Origin: JBJHCA01 sp050485785
Lineage (GTDB): Bacteria > Bacteroidota > Bacteroidia > Chitinophagales > Saprospiraceae
Direction of reading: 5' to 3'
Length of the DNA: 19,018 nt
Assembly (NCBI GenBank): GCA_050485785.1
Contig: JBJHCA010000067.1
Span: 1-19,018 of the forward strand
The position numbers were made by a program, and so were the translations under genes. This document shows, in pieces, positions 9,241 through 16,198 of this stretch (within the stretch, counting starts at the first letter, position 1; every line of letters begins with the position of its first letter). Below the pieces are notes generated by a model that searched no databases, was not told the origin of the DNA, and was given only the letters and a program-made list of their open reading frames with translations.

Positions 9241-10598
9241 AAACAGACATTTTAACCCCGGATCATGCCAATGCACTTAGCCTTCAGAAGGACTTTCACT
9301 GGTTTCAGCAGGTGCTTGAGAGGCGAATGAAGTCATACCTTCAGCAAACTGAGCCAGCTTTCAGCATTAATGACATTCCGCCACCGGATATTTCAGCCGA
9401 CGAGTCGCCTTATGCAAGGATTGTGGAGCACTACAAAATGGGCGTAATGGAAAGGCTGCTCCTTTTGCTTGCATTGTCTCCGCATGTTTGTCCGCAGTTG
9501 TTGGATGTGTTTTACACCAAGAACGAATTGTATGCCCGTGGTTTTTCGGAATTTGGAGGATTGAAGGGTAACTACCATTCCGGCTTTTTGCCTACAGGCG
9601 AAACGGCATCATTTCTGCTGGCCGGTACTAACCTGTCATTGCGGTTTCGCCTGTTGGGCATGTTTGATCCCGATCATTATTTCAGTCGAGACAATCTGCT
9701 GAAACTGGAAAAAGAGAAGTCCAATGAGCCTTCGCTCAGCGGGCAGCTTGTGCTGGGTTCCGAGTATCTGAGCTACATGACGCAGGGAACGCCATACAAG
9801 CCAAGTTTCAGTGCGGAGTTTCCCGCCAAGCGCATTAATACCAACCTGGACTGGGAGGATCTCATTTTGGATAATGCCATTATGGAAGACGTGTTTGAGA
9901 TCATTCACTGGATTGAGCACCATCAGACGGTATTGTTCAAATGGGAGTTCATCAGAATGATCAAACCCGGGTACAGATCGCTTTTCTACGGCCCGCCGGG
10001 AACCGGGAAAACGCTTACTGCTTCACTGCTGGGGAAAACCACCGGACTGGACGTTTATCGGGTTGACCTTTCAAAAATCGTTTCGAAATACATCGGTGAA
10101 ACCGAGAAGAATATGGCCAATATTTTTGATCAGGCTGAGAATAAACGCTGGATCCTGTTTTTTGATGAGGCAGACGCGCTTTTTGGCAAGCGCACGCAAA
10201 CATCCGACAGCAAAGACCGGCACGCCAATCAGGAAGTTGCCTATCTGTTGCAACGGGTGGAAGACTTTCCCGGTGTTGTTATTCTGGCCACCAACTTGCG
10301 TTCCAATATGGACGAAGCATTTGCCCGGCGATTTCAGAGTATGATTTACTTCCCCATGCCCGGCCCTAAACAACGGTTAAAACTTTGGCAGGCCGCCTTC
10401 CGCCAACCGCTTGATCTCGATCCCGATATCAATCTTGAAACGATTGCGGAAAAATATGAGATGGCCGGCGGAGCTATAGTCAACGTGCTCAATTTCTGTG
10501 CACTGAATGCAGCCAAACGCGGAGAAACCAAAGTGTATCTCTACGACATCCTTGAAGGAATACGGAAGGAATTCCGTAAGGAAGGTAAAACTGTTTAA
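9231..10598 (+). CDS. eCIS AAA+ ATPase (Afp15/Pvc15-like)
   Basis: The product has 455 residues. ATG 9231 overlaps the end of the tape-measure gene by 10 nt in another frame, which suggests translational coupling. The AAA+ core carries Walker A GPPGTGKT (254-261), Walker B ILFFDEAD (308-315, D312/E313), sensor 1 Asn355 (ILATN) and an arginine finger in FARRFQ (R366/R367). The ~200-residue N-terminal region (ERLLLLLALSPHVCPQLLDV, then FGGLKGNYHSGFLPTGETAS) is of the type attached to eCIS ATPases and lacks a second AAA domain, unlike T6SS ClpV. The enzyme is cytoplasmic. In Afp/PVC it is needed for proper particle assembly or cargo loading, although the mechanism is unsettled. It is the last gene of the cluster. 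All catalytic residues are present, so it should be active. Confidence 0.9.
   Translation: MEIKTDILTPDHANALSLQKDFHWFQQVLERRMKSYLQQTEPAFSINDIPPPDISADESPYARIVEHYKMGVMERLLLLLALSPHVCPQLLDVFYTKNELYARGFSEFGGLKGNYHSGFLPTGETASFLLAGTNLSLRFRLLGMFDPDHYFSRDNLLKLEKEKSNEPSLSGQLVLGSEYLSYMTQGTPYKPSFSAEFPAKRINTNLDWEDLILDNAIMEDVFEIIHWIEHHQTVLFKWEFIRMIKPGYRSLFYGPPGTGKTLTASLLGKTTGLDVYRVDLSKIVSKYIGETEKNMANIFDQAENKRWILFFDEADALFGKRTQTSDSKDRHANQEVAYLLQRVEDFPGVVILATNLRSNMDEAFARRFQSMIYFPMPGPKQRLKLWQAAFRQPLDLDPDINLETIAEKYEMAGGAIVNVLNFCALNAAKRGETKVYLYDILEGIRKEFRKEGKTV
10561..10578 (+). other. Perfect 7-bp hairpin with GGAA tetraloop at the 3' end of the ATPase gene
   Basis: TACGGAA and TTCCGTA pair around GGAA, a GNRA-type tetraloop, inside the last codons of the ATPase gene. 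No T-run follows, so it is not a canonical intrinsic terminator. It may stabilise the end of the eCIS transcript or be a coincidence of coding for IRKEFRK. No other terminator candidate is seen in the 20 nt between the convergent stop codons. Confidence 0.3.
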
Positions 10599-10618
10599 TG
10601 ACGCAGACAGTAGCTGTT

Positions 10619-11851
10619 TCAGGCATCGATATTCAGAAACTTCGCCGGATTTTTTGTGGTGATGTTTTTCCACACCGGCGTTGATCCGTATGCACTCAAC
10701 AGCTTATCCCATTGGTGTTCAAATTCACTTCCGGTTTCCGAAAGCGGAAAGTCTGAACCATACAGAAACTTTTGCTGGACTGCCGGATTGTCGTTCAGCA
10801 CCCTGAATACCTTGGAGTGAAGGTTTTTCTGAAAGATCATGTACGAAATGTCGGCATAAACGTGATCATACTTGCTCAGCAGTTGTAAGATCCGGGCGGT
10901 CCAGCTGTTTTCTTTTAGCCAGTGATTGATGGCTGACCTTTTGGATGGATCGCCGGCAGCAATATCGATCCGTTTCAGGTATTCAGTCAACTCCGTAGTT
11001 CCACCCATGTGGGCAATATTGAGTCTGAGCCCGGGAAAGTGATGCAGCACCGGCAGCCAGTTTTCAGGTCCGTTGAAAATTTTTCGGTACATGCCTGCGG
11101 AAGCCGTAAAATGAGTCATCTTACTGAAGGGCTTGAAGTTGACGTTGTCAAGCCCTTTTATTTCTATATCGCGATCGCTGCTTCGGGTAGTGGCCGAGCT
11201 GCAGTGTGAAGTGACCGGTATGTTTTTTTCCTCGCAGATCTCGTATATGGGAAGCAGATCAGGATGGCTGGGCAGATAACCCAGAGAAGGGTAAATTTTT
11301 ATACCATAGTATTCTCCCGACTTTCCAAAGTGTTGAAGAAACTCCCGGTACAGATTGGGATTGGCCGGATCGCAGGGATAGAAAAGTAGAACTTGATCCG
11401 GGTATTTGTTCTTCAGCGCAATCTGACTTTGTGTGTATGCAGTAAAGTCTTGCTGAGTATTTCCCTGAATGGCCCTCATGTCCATTTGTAAAACAGAGAA
11501 AACTGGATGATGGCCGCTTTTGCTGTATACACCTGCCAGATTGTTGATCATGGACTCACGGCTGTTTTTCAGGCGCTCAGTCATGCGCCTTTTGCCACCT
11601 TTAATGATGCCGGGAAGATTGTTGCCTTCTCCTTTCCAGAATGAATACACGCGTCCAACTATTCCGAGATCGTTGTAAATTCTCAGCTGGGCATATCCGG
11701 TGGGAATGTCTTTCCAGTTGAATGCATGCGCATGCATGTCAAACACGGCCTTTTTGTCTTTTAATGCCTTGCGCATTGCCGGATGAAGACGGTCAAGCGG
11801 GTCAGAAGAAATTTCCTTTTTTGCCTTTTGTAAAAACTCTTTTGCATTCAT
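10619..11851 (-). CDS. Metal-dependent amidohydrolase, amidohydrolase 2 family (TIM barrel)
   Basis: The product has 410 residues from ATG 11851. A TTG 48 nt upstream would add 16 unlikely residues. Metal-site landmarks of the amidohydrolase superfamily are in order: the HxH pair H40/H42 in FDMHAHAF, a strand YYGIKIYPSLGY (K185), H216 in IPVTSHCSS, H281 in LNIAHMGG and D367 in LYGSDFP. This pattern fits the one-metal or two-metal hydrolases and decarboxylases of the amidohydrolase 2 group. The substrate cannot be read from sequence. No signal peptide is seen, so it is probably cytoplasmic. It converges on the eCIS operon with 20 nt between stop codons and is therefore not part of that transcript. 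It lies downstream of the oxidoreductase gene on the same strand, but a terminator and ~450 nt separate them. A role with the injection system is not supported. Confidence 0.75.
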   Translation of the reverse strand: MNAKEFLQKAKKEISSDPLDRLHPAMRKALKDKKAVFDMHAHAFNWKDIPTGYAQLRIYNDLGIVGRVYSFWKGEGNNLPGIIKGGKRRMTERLKNSRESMINNLAGVYSKSGHHPVFSVLQMDMRAIQGNTQQDFTAYTQSQIALKNKYPDQVLLFYPCDPANPNLYREFLQHFGKSGEYYGIKIYPSLGYLPSHPDLLPIYEICEEKNIPVTSHCSSATTRSSDRDIEIKGLDNVNFKPFSKMTHFTASAGMYRKIFNGPENWLPVLHHFPGLRLNIAHMGGTTELTEYLKRIDIAAGDPSKRSAINHWLKENSWTARILQLLSKYDHVYADISYMIFQKNLHSKVFRVLNDNPAVQQKFLYGSDFPLSETGSEFEHQWDKLLSAYGSTPVWKNITTKNPAKFLNIDA

Positions 11852-12300
11852 GGCTTTGGTATTGGGGTGTAAAAAATAAATCAAATACGGCTCTGACAAG
11901 TTCCCTCTAAAAATAGATATTGTTCATTGCGTTGAATATTTCACACAAATTTTGTGCCTGAAATGGTAAGCTGAGAATACTATCTCAGAAAAAAACTTAA
12001 ATGCATCAATTGATTAGGTATTTATTCAAAAAGTATTCAATAGAATGATTTTGTTATGAATATATTACTCCTAAAAATGCTATAAACTCAAAAATGTCTG
12101 AAGCCTTTTGCTTAAGCTCTGCAATTGAAAACAAGTGAAGAGGGCATATCTTTAAGCCAAACAGACAGTAAGGTATTTATGATGGGTTGATTTGAAATTG
12201 TTAATTCATGGCTCTGCTACCGCTGCATGAAGTGTGTTGATATTGTAGGGAGCATTGGTGTTTTGAGGTTCATGGATATCTTTTTGTGGATACCTGCGGT
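11852..12300. other. AT-rich intergenic stretch without a supportable gene
   Basis: About 450 nt upstream of the amidohydrolase. All frames on both strands are broken, apart from short frames with no protein character. A 6-bp hairpin (CTGAGA 11971-11976 / TCTCAG 11983-11988) and a short CACAAA/TTTGTG inverted repeat around 11943-11955 are visible, but neither is followed by a T-run in the right orientation. The amidohydrolase promoter presumably lies here, yet I find no exact TAnnTTTG match. No tRNA, repeat array or insertion-sequence end is seen. Confidence 0.5.
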
Positions 12301-12302
12301 AT

Positions 12303-12336
12303 AAAAAAAGAGCATCCGCGGTTAAACGAATGCTCT
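12303..12336 (-). terminator. Intrinsic terminator of the saccharopine-dehydrogenase-like gene
   Basis: Read on the minus strand, AGAGCAT (12336-12330) pairs perfectly with ATGCTCT (12315-12309) across a 14-nt loop, and the stem runs straight into seven T (12309-12303). It starts 44 nt after the stop codon of the oxidoreductase gene. The geometry is that of a Rho-independent terminator, though the loop is large. Confidence 0.7.
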
Positions 12337-12380
12337 GGTGAGTTATTGATGTTGGTAATACGGGATCTTTGAAGGGCTGT

Positions 12381-13526
12381 TTATGCCGTTGGATCACCGT
12401 ATACAAATTGCACAAAATATCCCCGTAAAAACTCTTCGGGATGTATCTGACTCTGGAATATTGGACCTTTGTATCCTCCCCGCAGTAACATGGCTGCACA
12501 TTCCACCAGCGGGGCTGCAGTAGTGGCCTGAATGGCTCTCAGGGTGTGTTTACCCACCACTACAGGCCTGATCAACAAGCTTTTCTGAATGGCGCGATAT
12601 ACACCGTTTTTATCATTTCCTGAAACAGAAGCATAAACCACCACCAGGTCATCTTCCACATTGGGTATATTCTGTTCCATGATGGTTTGTAGTTGTTCAA
12701 TTCTGTTTTTCCCGTTGTCGATGCCAACCAGTTGTTCTTTAACCCAGGCATAATGCCCCTGGTAACGCAGCGTTTTGTAGTCCAGCTCATTCACTTTGCC
12801 GTTAAAATAATCCGGTAAGTCGGCGGCACCGCCGGAAGTAAGGTCTTCTTCCAATGGGAGGCCGTCTATCAAAATGGTCTCATATCCGCTGAGTGCAGGG
12901 ATAGAAGTTTTAGCACCGTTACGGATTACAATGGCGTCTTTCAGATATTCTGTGGCAACGCCCACCGGACTCCAGGTAAATCCGTAAAAATGGGGTGCTT
13001 CTGCATGTCGCGTCAGTGCACCAACGCGCATCTTGATCTTGTTGATCCTCGTAGGTTCATAAAGCTGGGTAAACTGTTCGTGCAGATAGCATGCAAGCAC
13101 ATTGATGTAGCCGGGTGCAAGACCGGTTTGCAGTATAAAGCCGGTTTTGCCTCCATCGGCAATAGCGGTTACTTCATTGGTTTCCTGCACGTATTCGGTC
13201 AGGTTTGCATAGTGCATGCCAAATTCTGATGCCAGCCTGGCCATCCGCGGAGCAAGGTGCCCCGGTGTACAGTCGAGCAGAATATCGCCTTGCTTGAGTG
13301 CATCCAGAAACGCTCCTGCAGGTTCGCTCTCAGTTATGGCAAATGCAGTTGCAGCTACCTGCCGGGTGCTGCCTTCGCGTATCCAGTCCAGGGCATCTTC
13401 AGCAATTTCACGGGTTCTGTCGCCCATGTGCAGAAACACGGGAAAGGATGCCAGTTCGGCGAGAATGAGGCCTGCGGCACGACCAATGCCACCGGTGCCG
13501 GCTATAACAATATGGTTGGTTTTCAT
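12381..13526 (-). CDS. Saccharopine dehydrogenase family NAD(P)-dependent oxidoreductase
   Basis: The product has 381 residues from ATG 13526. The N-terminus is a Rossmann fold with a perfect glycine motif G10-T-G-G-I-G15 after IVIA. The overall pattern (DILLDCTPGHLAPRMARLAS, then HYANLTEYVQET, FILQTGLAPGY and a C-terminal region with TTAAPLVECAAMLL) is that of the saccharopine dehydrogenase/homospermidine-synthase-like superfamily, with an N-terminal NAD(P) domain and a C-terminal catalytic domain. Members act in lysine breakdown, carboxynorspermidine or polyamine synthesis and related reductive condensations. The precise substrate is not determinable here. No membrane segment or signal is present, so it is a cytoplasmic enzyme. 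It has its own -7 element upstream and terminator downstream, so it is probably monocistronic although smpB precedes it by 63 nt. Confidence 0.75.
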   Translation of the reverse strand: MKTNHIVIAGTGGIGRAAGLILAELASFPVFLHMGDRTREIAEDALDWIREGSTRQVAATAFAITESEPAGAFLDALKQGDILLDCTPGHLAPRMARLASEFGMHYANLTEYVQETNEVTAIADGGKTGFILQTGLAPGYINVLACYLHEQFTQLYEPTRINKIKMRVGALTRHAEAPHFYGFTWSPVGVATEYLKDAIVIRNGAKTSIPALSGYETILIDGLPLEEDLTSGGAADLPDYFNGKVNELDYKTLRYQGHYAWVKEQLVGIDNGKNRIEQLQTIMEQNIPNVEDDLVVVYASVSGNDKNGVYRAIQKSLLIRPVVVGKHTLRAIQATTAAPLVECAAMLLRGGYKGPIFQSQIHPEEFLRGYFVQFVYGDPTA

Positions 13527-13554
13527 ACAGGATTGTCTTCAATTTTAACGGCGG

Positions 13555-13562
13555 CAAAAATA
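13555..13562 (-). promoter_or_regulatory. -7 promoter element for the saccharopine-dehydrogenase-like gene
   Basis: TATTTTTG on the minus strand matches the Bacteroidota TAnnTTTG -7 box exactly. It predicts a transcript start near 13548 and a leader of about 20 nt before ATG 13526. No clear TTG is seen at the -33 position. Confidence 0.5.
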
Positions 13563-13589
13563 CCCTTAAATCAAAGAATAGTGCCCTTT

Positions 13590-14048
13590 TTAGCGCAATT
13601 TTTTAATGCGATCCAGATCGCGTTGCTGATCCCTGTCCTTGATGGTATCACGCTTGTCAAATTTCTTTTTTCCTTCGGCCAGGGCAATTTCCAGCTTGGC
13701 ATGGCCCCGCTCCGAAATGTACAGCCTCAAAGGCACCAGCGTCATGCCTTTCTCCTGAATTCTACGCTCTATTTTCTTGATCTCCGTCCTGTTAAGAAGA
13801 AGCTTCCTGTCTCTAACGGGCTCATGATTGGTGTATCCCCCCATTTCGTAGGGCTGAATGTTCATTCCTTTCACATAAAACTCTCCCTGCTGTAATACGC
13901 AGTAGGCCTCGGCAATACTTACCCGCCCCAGCCTTATGGATTTGATTTCCGTACCGGTTAATACCAGCCCGGCTTTAAAGCTGCCCAGTAAGTGATACTC
14001 AAACTTTGCCTTTCGATTAACAGCTATATTTTGCTCTTTTGGTTCCAC
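13590..14048 (-). CDS. smpB: SsrA-binding protein SmpB
   Basis: SmpB binds tmRNA and delivers it to stalled ribosomes for trans-translation. The family signatures are clear: NRKAKFEYHLLGSFKAGLVL at the N-terminus, GTEIKSIRLGRVSIAEAYC (32-50), the NHEPVRDRKLLLN block (about 74-86), LVPLRLYISERGHAKLEIAL and the basic tail GKKKFDKRDTIKDRDQQRDL that enters the ribosome. I chose the GTG at 14048, giving 152 residues, the normal length. A GTG further upstream at 14090 would add 14 residues with no family character and lies upstream of the -7 box at 14068-14075, so the transcript would not contain it. The tmRNA gene is not in this window. The neighbours are unrelated. Confidence 0.93.
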   Translation of the reverse strand: MEPKEQNIAVNRKAKFEYHLLGSFKAGLVLTGTEIKSIRLGRVSIAEAYCVLQQGEFYVKGMNIQPYEMGGYTNHEPVRDRKLLLNRTEIKKIERRIQEKGMTLVPLRLYISERGHAKLEIALAEGKKKFDKRDTIKDRDQQRDLDRIKKLR

Positions 14049-14067
14049 ACCTGATCTGTTGAAACCG

Positions 14068-14075
14068 CAAAGGTA
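14068..14075 (-). promoter_or_regulatory. -7 promoter element for smpB
   Basis: TACCTTTG on the minus strand, followed by C, is a perfect and typical Bacteroidota -7 box (TAnnTTTG). It predicts a transcript start near 14061, only about 13 nt before the GTG at 14048, and so decides between the two candidate smpB starts. A precise -33 TTG is not evident. Confidence 0.65.
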
Positions 14076-14177
14076 GTAAACCGAAACCACTCGAATATTC
14101 AGGTAGTAATTGTGAGTATTATGGATAACTTTTTGTTAAGTGTAAAAGTCTGATCCCTTGACCTCAGTTTTAGCCTT

Positions 14178-15455
14178 TCAACCATCCTCCTCTTTATCGT
14201 CTCTTTTCCTGCTCGGAATAGGGGAACCATGTGGATCTACCGCAGGGAAGCCCAGATGTTTTTCCATTTCATCCAGGATCTCATCGGTGAGCAGGTGTTC
14301 ATATTTTTCTGCATCGGCATGGATCTGCTCAGGGCTGAGACCAAAATGCCTGACCAGATAAGTTTCCCACAGCCTGTGGGCACTTACCAGCCTCATGGCA
14401 TGAGCTCTGCCACTTTCACTGAGCTTAACGGATCCATTGCCCGATTCTATCCAGCCTTTGCGCTGCAAACCTGGCCGGTGTTTTCGGTATTCTGCCTTTA
14501 GCGTTCCGTGCAATGATTGTTCATTGAATGGTTTGCCGGCCACTTGCTTATACAATGCCTTAAGCACATCCTCAAGCATAATGATGCGGCGATTTCTCAT
14601 TCTGATCATCCGACGAACGGCCCAGCCTTTTTCGGGTGCAAAAAATACGGCCAACAGATAAATGACGGCTGCCACAATAGCCATGGCCGGACCGGGCACC
14701 GTTTCAAGCCACATGGCTATCAGCATGCCGCCTACTGCCGATACAAAGCCAATGGCAGCACTGATCAGTATTACCGGCTTTAATCGGTTGTGCAGCAGCA
14801 TTGCTGTGGATGGCGGGGTGATCAGCATGGCTACTACTAAAATAACCCCAACCGATCTCAGTGATGCCACCACTACAAAAGAGAGTAAAAGCATGATGTA
14901 ATAATGCATCAATTTTACAGGAATCCCCATGGTTTTTGCTACTGTGGGCTGAAATGTTGATGCAAAAAGATAACGGTAAAATGCCAGTACACTCAGCAGA
15001 GTAAACAGCAGCATGATAATGGACAGTTTCAGGTCATCTTGACTTACACCTAAGACATTGCCAAAAAGAAAATCCTTCAGGTCGAGATGGACGCCCTGTG
15101 TTCTGCTGAGGTGCGAAATGCCGATTACCCCCAGTGAGAACATAAACGTGAAAACTATGCCTATAGCCGCATCATTCCTGGTGAAGGCGTTTTGCTGCAG
15201 CCAGGCAATGGCCAGAGAGGTAAAAATACCCGCTGCTACCGCTCCTGCAAAGAAGCCAAGAACTGAATAACCCAGCAAAAAGAAGGCAACCACTACTCCC
15301 GGCAATATGGCATGGGCAATGGCATCACCGATCAAGGCCATGTTTCGGAGCACCACAAAACAGCCCAGTACACCGCACATGATGCCAACTATAGCTGCAG
15401 CTGAAAGTGCCCGCAATGCCCAGGGCTGAACTAAGATTTCCCAGAACGATTCCAT
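14178..15455 (-). CDS. Metal ABC transporter permease fused to a C-terminal DtxR-like regulator domain
   Basis: The product has 425 residues; ATG 15455 lies inside the ATPase gene (25-nt overlap). Residues 1-275 are a ZnuB/MntB/TroC-type ABC-3 permease with eight or nine hydrophobic segments and landmarks GDAIAHAILPGVV (43-55) and the VVAMLITPPSTAMLL segment (207-221). From about 290 it continues into a DtxR/MntR-like unit: a helix EDVLKALYKQ, a helix-turn-helix-like stretch to LQRKGWIESG, a wing SVKLSESG, then the dimerisation/metal domain HRLWETYLV (360-368) and GFPAVDPHGSPIP (402-414). Candidate metal ligands are conserved (D296, H360, E364, H379, E383, E386, H387). Transport would be of Mn, Zn or Fe across the inner membrane, with the regulator domain facing the cytoplasm. 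Chlamydia YtgCR is a known analogous permease-repressor fusion. Whether this domain gates transport, binds DNA or is released by proteolysis cannot be read here. Confidence 0.85.
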   Translation of the reverse strand: MESFWEILVQPWALRALSAAAIVGIMCGVLGCFVVLRNMALIGDAIAHAILPGVVVAFFLLGYSVLGFFAGAVAAGIFTSLAIAWLQQNAFTRNDAAIGIVFTFMFSLGVIGISHLSRTQGVHLDLKDFLFGNVLGVSQDDLKLSIIMLLFTLLSVLAFYRYLFASTFQPTVAKTMGIPVKLMHYYIMLLLSFVVVASLRSVGVILVVAMLITPPSTAMLLHNRLKPVILISAAIGFVSAVGGMLIAMWLETVPGPAMAIVAAVIYLLAVFFAPEKGWAVRRMIRMRNRRIIMLEDVLKALYKQVAGKPFNEQSLHGTLKAEYRKHRPGLQRKGWIESGNGSVKLSESGRAHAMRLVSAHRLWETYLVRHFGLSPEQIHADAEKYEHLLTDEILDEMEKHLGFPAVDPHGSPIPSRKRDDKEEDG

Positions 15456-16198
15456 AGCTGTGGTGCTGCGGTTTTGTTAAGAATGGTGAGCTGACCGCCA
15501 TAGGCCATGCTGATGTTGGCCGGGGTAAACACCTGCCCGGTATTGCCAAACCCGATGAGACGCTGATTGATCAGGATCACCTGGTCAAAATAGTCCTCCA
15601 CCGTGGACAGATCGTGATGAACTACCAGTACCAGTTTGTTTTGAGCTACCAGATCTTTCAGCAGGGCAATAATTCGCTCTTCGGTAGTGGCATCAACTCC
15701 CACAAACGGTTCGTCCATCAGGAATATATCGGCCTGCTGGCAAAGTGCCCGGGCCAGAAAAACGCGCTGCTGCTGCCCGCCTGACAGCGAACCTAGTGAT
15801 TTGTGCTGCAGGTGGCTAATATTCATCATTTCCATGGCTTCCCGGGCAATGTTCCGGTCATCGGCAGCGATGCGGGAAAATACCTTCTTGAAAGGGTAGC
15901 GGCCCATCATGACCACATCGTAAACTGTGGCCGGAAAAGTCCAGTCTACTTCGCTTTTTTGAGGTACATAGGCCACCTGCCTGCGCACCTGCTGAAAAGG
16001 CTGGTCGTTCACCAGTATCTTTCCTGAAGTGGGTTCTTCGAGTTGCAAAATGCATTTAAACAGGGTGGATTTTCCGGCACCATTGGGCCCCAGTAAACCA
16101 ATAAGGTGGCCGCCTTTTGCTTCCAGATAAATGTTGGACAACACCGGTTTGGTGCCGTAGGAAAATGATAGCCCGTCTATGGAAATGCTGCTATGCAT
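15431..16198 (-). CDS. Metal ABC transporter ATP-binding protein (ZnuC/MntB/TroB-like)
   Basis: The product has 255 residues from ATG 16198, which overlaps the binding-protein gene by 8 nt. It is a complete ABC ATPase: Walker A GPNGAGKS (37-44), Q-loop Q80 in YVPQKSEVDWTFP, signature LSGGQ (138-142), Walker B IFLMDEP (158-164, D162/E163), D-loop GVDA and switch histidine H195 in VVHHD. The QKSEVDWTFP stretch after the Q-loop is characteristic of the Mn/Zn/Fe chelate ABC-3 importer branch. It powers the permease encoded next in the operon, on the cytoplasmic face of the inner membrane. All catalytic residues are present. Confidence 0.93.
   Translation of the reverse strand: MHSSISIDGLSFSYGTKPVLSNIYLEAKGGHLIGLLGPNGAGKSTLFKCILQLEEPTSGKILVNDQPFQQVRRQVAYVPQKSEVDWTFPATVYDVVMMGRYPFKKVFSRIAADDRNIAREAMEMMNISHLQHKSLGSLSGGQQQRVFLARALCQQADIFLMDEPFVGVDATTEERIIALLKDLVAQNKLVLVVHHDLSTVEDYFDQVILINQRLIGFGNTGQVFTPANISMAYGGQLTILNKTAAPQLWNRSGKS

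Noticed and set aside
10619..11851. Amidohydrolase as a component or effector of the injection system
   Set aside because: It is on the opposite strand and looks like an ordinary cytoplasmic metabolic enzyme; proximity is the only link.
12206..12499. Minus-strand 97-codon frame across the end of the oxidoreductase gene
   Set aside because: It runs through the terminator hairpin and overlaps the real gene in another frame; it has no recognisable features.
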